A stretch of 20,610 nucleotides of DNA from an uncultured Eubacteriales bacterium (GTDB lineage: Bacteria > Bacillota > Clostridia > Oscillospirales > Acutalibacteraceae). Position 1 is the stretch's first letter, and every line of letters begins with the position of its first letter. The DNA lies in assembly GCA_934718145.1 (NCBI GenBank), contig CAKUZC010000009.1, positions 1 through 20,610 on the forward strand, in the 5' to 3' direction. The notes below the pieces were generated by a model. It was not told the DNA's origin and did not search any database. It was given only the letters and a program-made list of their open reading frames with translations. A program made the position numbers and the translations under genes. Below are positions 14,467-20,610 of this stretch, piece after piece.

Positions 14467-15969
14467 TTATCTTCCTTTCATATTTGATTTTTCAGAGCGC
14501 CTTTTAAAGTGGTTTATCATCCTTCTAATTACATTTTTATTGTCTAAATCTTTTTCTTTAATAGTTTTCACAATGTACTCATTATTTCTATTTGAATTAA
14601 TTTTACTTTTAATTGCTAATTTTGTATTATCCGTCCATTCCATTTTTTTTATAACTTGTCTTAAAGTATAATTGAATTTTTTATCATCTACTTGTTTTTT
14701 TATTGCTTCAAATATATCCTTTTCAATTACCTTTGTATCTTTTTTGGATTTTATAATAATTATTGGATTACTAGGTTTTTCAATATTTCTCTTACTGCTC
14801 AATTTAAAAGTTTTATTTTTTATTGAAATATGGTCGTTATTGTTATTATCGTTATTAAAACTATTCTTTATAGCATCTATTACTTTTTGTCCTAATTCAT
14901 TTTGTTCTTTGTTCTTGAGTATGCGGTACGTTTCTTCAGATGAATCTCTAATTAATTTTCGTGAGAGTTTTTCTGACTTAATAAATTTTGGCAGAGTTTC
15001 ATCAAGAAGTTTTAAATTTTCATTTGTAGAAAGTTCTATCAATGACATAGTTTGCATTTTTTTCAAACTATATATATGAGATTCTATGTCATCTAGATCT
15101 TTAGAGGTAGTAAGGGAATTGCCTACTAATTTTTCTAATTTTTTTAACATTATATCAATTTTTTCTTTATATTCTTTTAATTCCGAAGCATTTGTAGTTT
15201 CTATTTGTCCTATCGATTTATTAATATAATTTGGAATGTCTTTTTCGAGATAGTCTGAATATAAAGGTGTAGATAACTGTACCAGTAAATTATATTTTAT
15301 TTGTTCAGGTGTAGCTAGTAAGTTATATTTTATTCCTTCATGTATAGGGAGCTTTGCTAGTAAATCATGTTTCACTTTTTCAGGTGCAAACAGTAATTTA
15401 CGTTTTATTTCTTCAGATATAGGGAGCTTTGCTAGTAAATTATATTTCATTGTCATTAAATTATTTTCTATTTCTTCAGGTGTAGCCAGTAAATTACGTT
15501 TCATTCCTTCCAAATTATTTATATAAGATTCTAAATTAGCACGTTCTCCTTCTCCAGTAAATTTACTTTTCTGTAGATTTTTTAACTTTTTTAAAGATGT
15601 ATCTATACTATCTAGAGTTTTACTATATATCTTATAGTCTTCTTCTCTTTTTTCCTGTTCCTCAATATATGCAGGCAGTTCTGTTTTGAGAAATTTTAAA
15701 TCATCAGGTGTATATTGATCTTCTTCTAGTAATAAATATAATTTGTCTATATGTTGGTTTATAGTTTTTAGTATCAATTCTCTATATTCATAATCGCCTA
15801 CCAGAATGGAGGATATACTGTCTTTTAGTATACGTAATTTTTCTAACATTTCATTTATACTAGCTTTTGTATTAGCCATTTCTTGTTTTTCAGTTTCTTT
15901 GTTTATAAGCTTTATAACTTCTTCATTGCTTTCGATTGCTTCTATAATTTTATTTAAATCCAAATCCAC
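14467..15969 (-). CDS. 500-aa helical-repeat/coiled-coil protein
   Basis: Unrecognised. Strongly helical, without signal peptide or membrane segment. It contains about three copies of the unit that fills the 870-aa protein, a long helix pair ending in a motif like LPAYI, IPNYI or LPKFI (about residues 98, 245 and 326). The middle unit is expanded by tandem 25-residue repeats built around YNLLA and LPI (about residues 157-235). The C-terminal 140 residues form a domain shared with the 870-aa protein: NPIIIIK, KVIE with IF, YTLRQVIKKMEW and DLDNKN, ending in a basic tail with HFKRR. The GTG at 15969 is chosen because the longer GTG start at 15978 lies inside the Shine-Dalgarno AGGATGTGGT (15983-15974). 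It is the first gene of a two-gene cassette with the 651-aa gene. Confidence 0.78.
   Translation of the reverse strand: MDLDLNKIIEAIESNEEVIKLINKETEKQEMANTKASINEMLEKLRILKDSISSILVGDYEYRELILKTINQHIDKLYLLLEEDQYTPDDLKFLKTELPAYIEEQEKREEDYKIYSKTLDSIDTSLKKLKNLQKSKFTGEGERANLESYINNLEGMKRNLLATPEEIENNLMTMKYNLLAKLPISEEIKRKLLFAPEKVKHDLLAKLPIHEGIKYNLLATPEQIKYNLLVQLSTPLYSDYLEKDIPNYINKSIGQIETTNASELKEYKEKIDIMLKKLEKLVGNSLTTSKDLDDIESHIYSLKKMQTMSLIELSTNENLKLLDETLPKFIKSEKLSRKLIRDSSEETYRILKNKEQNELGQKVIDAIKNSFNNDNNNNDHISIKNKTFKLSSKRNIEKPSNPIIIIKSKKDTKVIEKDIFEAIKKQVDDKKFNYTLRQVIKKMEWTDNTKLAIKSKINSNRNNEYIVKTIKEKDLDNKNVIRRMINHFKRRSEKSNMKGR
15298..15447 (-). repeat. Two tandem 75-nt coding repeats
   Basis: Two adjacent 25-codon units in the 500-aa protein have the pattern K-x-x-LLAKLPI-x-E-x-I then K-x-x-LL-x-(A/T)P-E-x-(V/I). 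Half-units extend on both sides (about 15266-15504), including NLLATPEEI upstream and YNLLVQLSTP downstream. Units of 75 nt can expand or contract without shifting the frame. Confidence 0.8.
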
Positions 15970-15973
15970 TATA

Positions 15974-15983
15974 ACCACATCCT
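15974..15983 (-). promoter_or_regulatory. Extended Shine-Dalgarno of the 500-aa gene
   Basis: AGGATGTGGT on the minus strand resembles the extended anti-16S sequence AGGAGGTGAT and sits exactly 4 nt before GTG at 15969. It overlaps an upstream in-frame GTG (15978), which is therefore unlikely to be the start. Confidence 0.75.
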
Positions 15984-16030
15984 AATTTTGACATTTTTAC
16001 CTATATTCAAAAACACAGTAATATTATATC

Positions 16031-16060
16031 ATAATATTATATATATATATATAAAGTCAA
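16031..16060 (-). promoter_or_regulatory. (TA)n-spacer promoter of the 500/651-aa cassette
   Basis: On the minus strand TTGACT (16060-16055), an 18-nt TA-rich spacer and TATTAT (16036-16031). The alternating tract is 15 nt (16039-16053). Just downstream AATATTAT and ATAATATT form an 8-bp inverted repeat around GAT (about 16040-16020), overlapping the -10. The -10 is not unique: TATAAT also occurs at 16041-16036. Confidence 0.6.
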
Positions 16061-16094
16061 GAGTTTTTATAAAAATAGTATAAATTTTTAACTT

Positions 16095-16134
16095 TCAAAA
16101 TAAAAGCACCCACATTTCAAAAGAAACATGGGCG
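16095..16134 (-). terminator. Cassette terminator, copy 2
   Basis: The same hairpin as at 12347-12374, spanning 16134-16107, with one change in the outer stem: minus-strand CGCCCATGTTTC pairs with GAAATGTGGGTG. It is followed by CTTTTATTTTG. It lies downstream of the 441-aa gene and its frameshifted tail. Confidence 0.8.
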
Positions 16135-16190
16135 ATGATTTTTTTGTGTTGTGATTGAAATTATTAACTATTATATGCAATAAACAACTT

Positions 16191-16312
16191 CTAATCTTTG
16201 TTGTAGATGTATTCAAAATTTGGGAGTACGACTTTTTGATTTTCACTACCTGTGAAATAAATTAAATATGAATTTTTTACACGATTTATGTTGATATGAT
16301 CATATTTAGTTA
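16191..16312 (-). pseudogene. Frameshifted 3' tail of the 441-aa gene
   Basis: One frame over from the end of the 441-aa gene, 40 codons stay open to TAG at 16193-16191: ITKYDHININRVK, then NSYLIYFTGSENQ, then KVVLPNFEYIYNKD. The last part has the strand-turn-strand-LP-helix pattern of the module. Removing one A from the A5 run at 16317-16313 joins it seamlessly to the 441-aa frame. So the tail looks like lost C-terminal coding sequence, through a one-base insertion, a slippage site or a sequencing error. Confidence 0.6.
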
Positions 16313-17631
16313 TTTTTGGATGTCACATCATTTTTTGTTATATTTTTAAATTTTTCTATGATATCGTTGTCTTTGCTGAGATTATCTTTCACGTATTTAA
16401 CATACTGTTCTTTTCCATACAACGTTACATTATAATTATTAATTTCATCTTTGTCTATAAGATCAAAGCTTTCAGGGTACTTAAAATGTTTACTCTCTTC
16501 AGATACTACTAAATTTGCATTGTAATCTAATATTTCATCTAATCGTTTATTATCGTTGGTTATTGAGTCTAATACAATAGGTTTTAATGTATCAACTCCG
16601 GGAAATAACTGCGCATACTTTCCTTCTTCGTCTTTATAACAAAGTATAAAATCTTTTATCTGTTCTCCATCAGCACTAGGATCTATTTTTTTAAGAGCAA
16701 TTTGATCATCGGGCAGAGGCATATTTTTTCTGGATTCTTTTTCTTTATCTTTAAAGTAAGATTTAAATCCATCATTTTCAATAGTTTCTTTATAAATATT
16801 AATAAATTCATTATTATTTAATTTTCCGGATTTATAAATACATTTGGTAAATTTTTTGTTACCATCAAAAGGGTTTTCTTCAACATTACCAGAAACACAA
16901 GATTCAAGTTTTTCTTGTGAAAGTTTTTCATCATAAAAATTTTCTTCTATTTCAGAACACATGTTCTGAATTTGTTTATCTATATCTTTTTCATTTTCTA
17001 TATCTAAACTCAAGAAGTGGTCGAAGATTTCTCCTTCTTCAATCATTTTTTCAAAATAATTGTCACTTACATATTCTTTAAATCCTTCAATTCCCGGTAC
17101 AACTATACCGATAAGATTTGTACTATCGCATATCAGGTAGGGAGAATTTGATATATATTTTAGATAGTTTTTATTTTTAACTCTATATATTTGATATTGA
17201 TTGGTATTTTTCGTTAAAATTTCTTTCTGTAATTGTTGTGTTATATATTTGTTAATATAATCGTCATAAGTAAGCCACGTTGTTGAATCTTTGAGCTTAG
17301 GGACATCATATTTACTGAATTCATATTCTGAATTATCGAGTAGATGTGACTCAAGGTATTTCTCGTATTTGCTTATAAATGCTGATATTTTATCATCAAT
17401 ACTTTCCTCGTTTTTGATCCATTTTTCTTTTACAGCTTTATCATATATATCAGTAAATGTTGGCAACATAAAGCATATTTTAAATTCATTATTCAAACCA
17501 ACTGTGATGTAATGGCCTCCGTTCACATATTTGTATACATCGCTACCTTTCTTTGGATGCATTATAGCGCTACCATATCCTTCTGGGATTGTATCTGTAA
17601 GCAGTTCTTGTTTTTCCTCCAATTCGCCCAT
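16306..17631 (-). CDS. 441-aa module protein, probably truncated by a frameshift
   Basis: Paralogue of the 651-aa protein, same unknown family, no signal peptide or membrane segment. Module copies lie at about residues 39-71 (HYITVGL, FKICFMLP, KEKW), 154-187 (KNYLKYISNSPYLI, GIVVPGIEGFKE) and 326-352 (YAQLFPGVDTLK). TIPEG near residue 14 and ENPF (252-255) followed by FTKCIY are shared with the paralogue. The frame ends at TAA 16308-16306, right after an A5 run. One base out of frame the sequence continues for 40 codons with another module, so the ancestral protein was likely about 480 residues. ATG at 17631 is supported by AAGGAGAGATT in the 12-nt gap after the 870-aa gene. Second gene of its cassette. 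Confidence 0.78.
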   Translation of the reverse strand: MGELEEKQELLTDTIPEGYGSAIMHPKKGSDVYKYVNGGHYITVGLNNEFKICFMLPTFTDIYDKAVKEKWIKNEESIDDKISAFISKYEKYLESHLLDNSEYEFSKYDVPKLKDSTTWLTYDDYINKYITQQLQKEILTKNTNQYQIYRVKNKNYLKYISNSPYLICDSTNLIGIVVPGIEGFKEYVSDNYFEKMIEEGEIFDHFLSLDIENEKDIDKQIQNMCSEIEENFYDEKLSQEKLESCVSGNVEENPFDGNKKFTKCIYKSGKLNNNEFINIYKETIENDGFKSYFKDKEKESRKNMPLPDDQIALKKIDPSADGEQIKDFILCYKDEEGKYAQLFPGVDTLKPIVLDSITNDNKRLDEILDYNANLVVSEESKHFKYPESFDLIDKDEINNYNVTLYGKEQYVKYVKDNLSKDNDIIEKFKNITKNDVTSKNN

Positions 17632-17643
17632 TTTAATCTCTCC

Positions 17644-20256
17644 TTATCTCATTTTTTTAGATTTTTTCTTTAATTTTTCATAATTTCTTTTGAAAAAATT
17701 AGATATTCTTTTTAACGCTTCCTTATTACTTAAATCTCTTTCATCTATATAAGTAACAAGTTCTTTCCCTTCTTTTTCCCCTTCTTTTTCCCCTTCTTTT
17801 TCCCCTTCTTTTTCCCCTTCTTTTTTTCCTTCTTTTTTTCCGCCTTTTTCTTCTTTACCTTTCGATTTTGGACATTTGTCCAATTTATCCTTAATAAGTA
17901 ATTTTTGATCCTTCCATTCCATTTTTTCAATAACTTGCTTCATAGTGTATTTTATGTTTCCTTTAATAATTTCTCCATTTATTAAACCAAATATTGCAGT
18001 TTCAATTACCTTCGGATTTTCACCTTTTTTTTTAGGTTTTATGATAGTTATAGGTGTATTTTCATTTTCTATATCTTTCTTATGACTAAGTTTAGGATTA
18101 ATGGAATTTGTCATTAAAGCAGCTATGATTTTATCTCCAAATTTTTTTTGATTTTTATCAAGTATTTTGTAAAGTTTTCCTTCAGTTTCTCGTTTGTTTC
18201 TTTTGTTTAGTCTCTCTTTTTCTTCCTCAATAAATTCTTTAGCTTCTTTGAGATAGTCCTTGTCTTCTTTGTAAAGAGTAAAGCTGGCAACTAATTTTTT
18301 GAGACCATCGATGAAAGCAAGAGCGATTGCTTGCTTGGTTTCCTTTTTTTCGGGGATATAAGTATCCTTTACCAAATCTTCTAATTCTTTTATCATTTTT
18401 CTTACACTGATTTTACATATTAAAACTGGCACAGTTTCTTTGAGATCTTTATTAACATTCTCTGTAGATAATTGTTCATATGATAAATCTTTCCATTTTT
18501 CTAACTTTTTTTTGTAATTATCAAAGTTTTCACGATCTTCTTCTTGAACACAATCATTTAGCTCATTTAATTTAGTTAACAGTTCATTTATAGTCTTTTT
18601 TGATCTTTCATCATCGTTTCTCAGTTGTTCGTTACATCTTTCAATAAAATTTGGTATAGTTTTTTCGATAAGTTCATTATTATACAATTTTTCGTATGGC
18701 CAGTTGATCATTTTCGATAAATTGCTTATATAAATTTCGCAGTCTTTGTTATAGTTTTCTATAACAGATTTATTTTTATACAGTTGACGCAATTCATTTA
18801 TCAGTTTATTTATAGTTTCTTTTAATTTTTCATAATTTTCTTCCTGTTTTTTATAATTTCCTTCTGGGTTTTTACATCCTTTAATAAAATTTGGTACAGT
18901 TTTTTCGAGATAGTTTTTAATTATATCTGTAGATAATTCTTCGTATGGACGGTTTTTCATTCTTTGTAACTCATGTATATATTTTGCGAAGATCATCCTA
19001 TCTCGTGCTATAACAAATTTACTGTTGCGCATTTGGTCCAATTCACTTATCAGTTTATCTATAGTATCTCTGATTTCTTTTAATTTCGCATCTTTATCCT
19101 GAACCTGAGACTGAACCTGAGGTTGAGATTGAACCTGAGGTTGAGATTGAACCTGAGGTTGAGATTGAACGTGAAGTTTCGGACCTTGTTCCATCATTTT
19201 TATTCCATCTTCACATAATTTAATATAATTTGGTACAGTTTCTTCGATATATTTTTTAAATGAAGGCGTATTTAGTTCTGAAAGTGGCTTATCTAGTTTT
19301 TCTTTTAAATTAGATTCGTGAGTTTTAATATCTCGCTTCAGTACGTTTGAAACAAGCATATTGTTACTTAGTTCATTTAATTTTGTTAACAGATTTTCTA
19401 TAGTATCTTTGATGTTTTTTTCTAATTCTGCGTCTTGATTCTGAGGTTGATCGTTTTCTTGTACTTGTTTTTCATATTGTTCAATAAAATTTGGTAGAGT
19501 TTGTTCGAGAAATTCATTAATTTCATCGCTAGATAATTCTATATATGACCAATTTAATGCATCGTTTAACCATTTTTCATAATCCATAAGTTCTGTTTTC
19601 ATTTTTTCTGTAACAAACTTACTGTTAATCAACAATTCCACTTTCTCTAACAGTTTACGTATTGTATCTTTGATTTTTTTTAATTCTTTATCTTGCATTA
19701 TTTGAGCTCTAATTTGAGTTTGTTCCAGTTGTTTTATAAAATTTTCACATGATTCAATAGATTTCGGCACAGTCTCTTCGATATATTTTTTAAATGAAGA
19801 CGTATATAGTTCTGAAAGTGGCTTATTTAGTTGTTCATTTAAATAGGATTTTTGCTTTTCAATTTGTTGCTTCATTAGTTTCGGAGTACGTTGATTGTTA
19901 CTCAGTTCGTTTAATTTTGTTAACAGTTCATTTATATAATTTTTGATATCTTGTAATAGTGGAGCTTGTTTGGATTCTTCTTTTTTTATATTCTCTTTAT
20001 ATTCTTTAATGAGATTCGGCAAAGTTTCTTTTAAATATTTTAAAGTTTCATTGTTATATAGTTTGTTAACTGGCGTTTTTGCTCCAGTTTGCGTCAACCA
20101 ATTTATGTTACTTGCTATTTCTTCCTTTATGTTATCTGAAAGAAACATGCTGTCATATAATTTTAAAAGTTCCTTTAGCATAACAGAAATTCTTACGTTT
20201 TTTACAAGTTCTTGGTCTTTGTTGATTTTTTTATAAAGATTTTCTGCCAAATTCAC
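17644..20256 (-). CDS. 870-aa helical-repeat/coiled-coil protein
   Basis: Unrecognised. Highly charged and helical, without signal peptide or membrane segment. About seven units of 75-113 residues end in a T(V/L/I)PNFI-like motif, at about residues 78, 162, 253, 340, 453, 533 and 608. Each is preceded by (L/P)xxELST-type sequence and begins with a helix like INELLTKLNELSNN. Two low-complexity inserts interrupt it: VQSQPQ repeats (about 363-385) and KEGE repeats (about 807-832). The C-terminal domain matches the 500-aa protein: TPITIIK, KVIETAIFG, YTMKQVIEKMEW and DLSNKE, with a basic tail ending FKRNYEKLKKKSKKMR. GTG at 20256 is chosen, as GTG at 20265 lies within the Shine-Dalgarno. Repeat units with helix pairs suggest an elongated scaffold or binding protein; that is inference. 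Upstream partner of the 441-aa gene. Confidence 0.78.
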   Translation of the reverse strand: MNLAENLYKKINKDQELVKNVRISVMLKELLKLYDSMFLSDNIKEEIASNINWLTQTGAKTPVNKLYNNETLKYLKETLPNLIKEYKENIKKEESKQAPLLQDIKNYINELLTKLNELSNNQRTPKLMKQQIEKQKSYLNEQLNKPLSELYTSSFKKYIEETVPKSIESCENFIKQLEQTQIRAQIMQDKELKKIKDTIRKLLEKVELLINSKFVTEKMKTELMDYEKWLNDALNWSYIELSSDEINEFLEQTLPNFIEQYEKQVQENDQPQNQDAELEKNIKDTIENLLTKLNELSNNMLVSNVLKRDIKTHESNLKEKLDKPLSELNTPSFKKYIEETVPNYIKLCEDGIKMMEQGPKLHVQSQPQVQSQPQVQSQPQVQSQVQDKDAKLKEIRDTIDKLISELDQMRNSKFVIARDRMIFAKYIHELQRMKNRPYEELSTDIIKNYLEKTVPNFIKGCKNPEGNYKKQEENYEKLKETINKLINELRQLYKNKSVIENYNKDCEIYISNLSKMINWPYEKLYNNELIEKTIPNFIERCNEQLRNDDERSKKTINELLTKLNELNDCVQEEDRENFDNYKKKLEKWKDLSYEQLSTENVNKDLKETVPVLICKISVRKMIKELEDLVKDTYIPEKKETKQAIALAFIDGLKKLVASFTLYKEDKDYLKEAKEFIEEEKERLNKRNKRETEGKLYKILDKNQKKFGDKIIAALMTNSINPKLSHKKDIENENTPITIIKPKKKGENPKVIETAIFGLINGEIIKGNIKYTMKQVIEKMEWKDQKLLIKDKLDKCPKSKGKEEKGGKKEGKKEGEKEGEKEGEKEGEKEGKELVTYIDERDLSNKEALKRISNFFKRNYEKLKKKSKKMR
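17769..17840 (-). repeat. 12-nt tandem repeat encoding KEGE
   Basis: Four perfect 12-nt copies (17769-17816; plus-strand unit CTTCTTTTTCCC), followed by degenerate copies to about 17840. They encode a Lys-Glu-Gly-Glu stretch between the conserved domain and the basic tail of the 870-aa protein. The 500-aa paralogue lacks it. Copy-number change keeps the frame. Confidence 0.9.
19113..19166 (-). repeat. 18-nt tandem repeat encoding VQSQPQ
   Basis: Three perfect 18-nt copies (plus-strand unit GAACCTGAGGTTGAGATT) with partial copies at each end. They encode a Gln/Pro-rich linker between the fourth and fifth helical units of the 870-aa protein and account for the longer spacing there. Confidence 0.92.
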
Positions 20257-20260
20257 TATA

Positions 20261-20270
20261 ATCACATCCT
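20261..20270 (-). promoter_or_regulatory. Extended Shine-Dalgarno of the 870-aa gene
   Basis: AGGATGTGAT on the minus strand, 4 nt before GTG at 20256. Two family genes with ATG starts (2923 and 12218) have the identical sequence and the identical 4-nt gap, which decides this start over the GTG at 20265 that lies inside the site. Confidence 0.8.
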
Positions 20271-20312
20271 ATTCTTAAAATTTTTAATTTCATTTCGAAA
20301 TATAGTAATATT

Positions 20313-20341
20313 ATATTATGATATTATATATATAAATTCAA
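20313..20341 (-). promoter_or_regulatory. Family promoter of the 870/441-aa cassette
   Basis: On the minus strand TTGAAT (20341-20336), a 17-nt spacer containing a short TA run (9 nt) and TAATAT (20318-20313); a TATAAT lies slightly further at 20315-20310. Upstream is the shared TATTATTTTTTTATAAAA element. The exact -10 is uncertain because of the AT richness. Confidence 0.5.
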
Positions 20342-20370
20342 GTATTTTATAAAAAAATAATATAATTTCC

Positions 20371-20408
20371 AAAATAAAAACACCCACATCTCAAAAGAAA
20401 CGTGAGTG
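20371..20408 (-). terminator. Cassette terminator, copy 3
   Basis: Minus-strand CACTCACGTTTC (20408-20397) pairs with GAGATGTGGGTG (20392-20381) around TTTT, followed by TTTTTATTTTGG. Compared with copy 1 the stem differs at three positions, yet every pair is still Watson-Crick or G-U in minus-strand RNA. It lies 8 nt after the stop of the partial gene at the right edge. Confidence 0.85.
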
Positions 20409-20416
20409 ATAAATTT

Positions 20417-20610
20417 TTATTCTACCGTATTGTCTAAATCATCAATATATCCATCAAATTGGCCTAGAGTTTTCAAATAAGAATAAGCTGTGTTTACATT
20501 CAAAGACGAGTTATAGTCTATATTGAAGTATTCGGTATTTATAAAAATATTCATCGATTCATGATTTTCTAAAGCTGATTTTTCTTCAAGTCTTTTTGAT
20601 TTCGTGGTAT
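20417..20610 (-). CDS. C-terminal end of an unidentified gene (cut by window edge)
   Basis: Sixty-three complete codons end at TAA (20419-20417); the gene continues to the right of the window. The visible part is acidic and contains KSKRLEEKSALENHE, then NIFINTEYFNIDYNS, ending LGQFDGYIDDLDNTVE. I see no module core in it. The position right before a cassette terminator, and the conserved AATAAAAATTTATCAC at the stop (also present before terminator copy 1), place it as the last gene of a further cassette. Confidence 0.6.
   Translation of the reverse strand, partial: TTKSKRLEEKSALENHESMNIFINTEYFNIDYNSSLNVNTAYSYLKTLGQFDGYIDDLDNTVE

Noticed and set aside
17745..17930. A separate small Lys/Gly-rich protein on the minus strand
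   Set aside because: It is the KEGE minisatellite read in another frame within the 870-aa gene, with no ribosome site of its own.
12347..20408. The three similar hairpins as a CRISPR array or as insertion-sequence ends
   Set aside because: They are about 4 kb apart with genes between, have no spacers or transposase, and fit intrinsic terminators with a T tract in one orientation.
11574..20610. Region as a prophage or toxin-antitoxin/defence island
   Set aside because: No integrase, structural, nuclease, kinase or toxin motif is visible in any of the genes; the pattern is duplicated helical and module-repeat proteins.

Overview
The window comes from an AT-rich, Gram-positive-type genome, most likely a low-GC Clostridia relative. 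The evidence is a CwlD-type cortex amidase, AddA/AddB instead of RecBCD, RadA, TTG/GTG starts, strong Shine-Dalgarno sites and TTGACA/TATAAT promoters. An intracellular or host-restricted Clostridia lineage would fit the many coiled-coil proteins and decaying genes, but that is inference. TGA and TAA both end core genes here, so the standard code applies.

Layout. 1-201: a minus-strand (TA)n promoter for a gene lying off the left edge, then the promoter of the amidase gene. 202-2773 (+): membrane-anchored N-acetylmuramoyl-L-alanine amidase (cwlD-like), a small secreted protein, and radA. 2843-3423 (+): a one-gene unit for a 154-aa protein, with its own (TA)n promoter and terminator. 3433-10342 (-): addB-addA, the double-strand-break helicase-nuclease. 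10430-11555 (+): tRNA-Pro(UGG) followed at 31 nt by a membrane-anchored family 2 glycosyltransferase and a hairpin terminator. 11574-20610 (-): about 9 kb of unrecognised genes in tandem transcription cassettes.

The last region holds the unusual content. Two cassettes have the same two-gene plan: a long helical repeat/coiled-coil protein (870 aa at 17644-20256; 500 aa at 14467-15969), then directly downstream a protein with repeated copies of a roughly 33-residue hydrophobic-strand/proline/helix module (441 aa at 16306-17631; 651 aa at 12509-14464). The coiled-coil proteins share a C-terminal domain. The module proteins share long conserved motifs. The 154-aa gene at 2923 and the broken gene at 11574-12218 carry the same module. 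Member genes share a near-identical boundary: a wobble-paired hairpin terminator, an AT-rich upstream element, a TTGA(C)-type -35, a (TA)n spacer of variable length, and an extended Shine-Dalgarno AGGATGTGAT exactly 4 nt before the start codon. These look like one coordinately expressed, recombining and decaying paralogous family. I recognise no known family and assign no function.

The core genes are ordinary: RadA and AddAB both serve recombinational repair, and the amidase acts on peptidoglycan, probably spore cortex. Decay in the accessory family is visible directly: an in-frame TAA at codon 13 of one gene, a likely +1 A slip that removes the last module of the 441-aa protein, and a possible in-frame remnant after the 651-aa gene.
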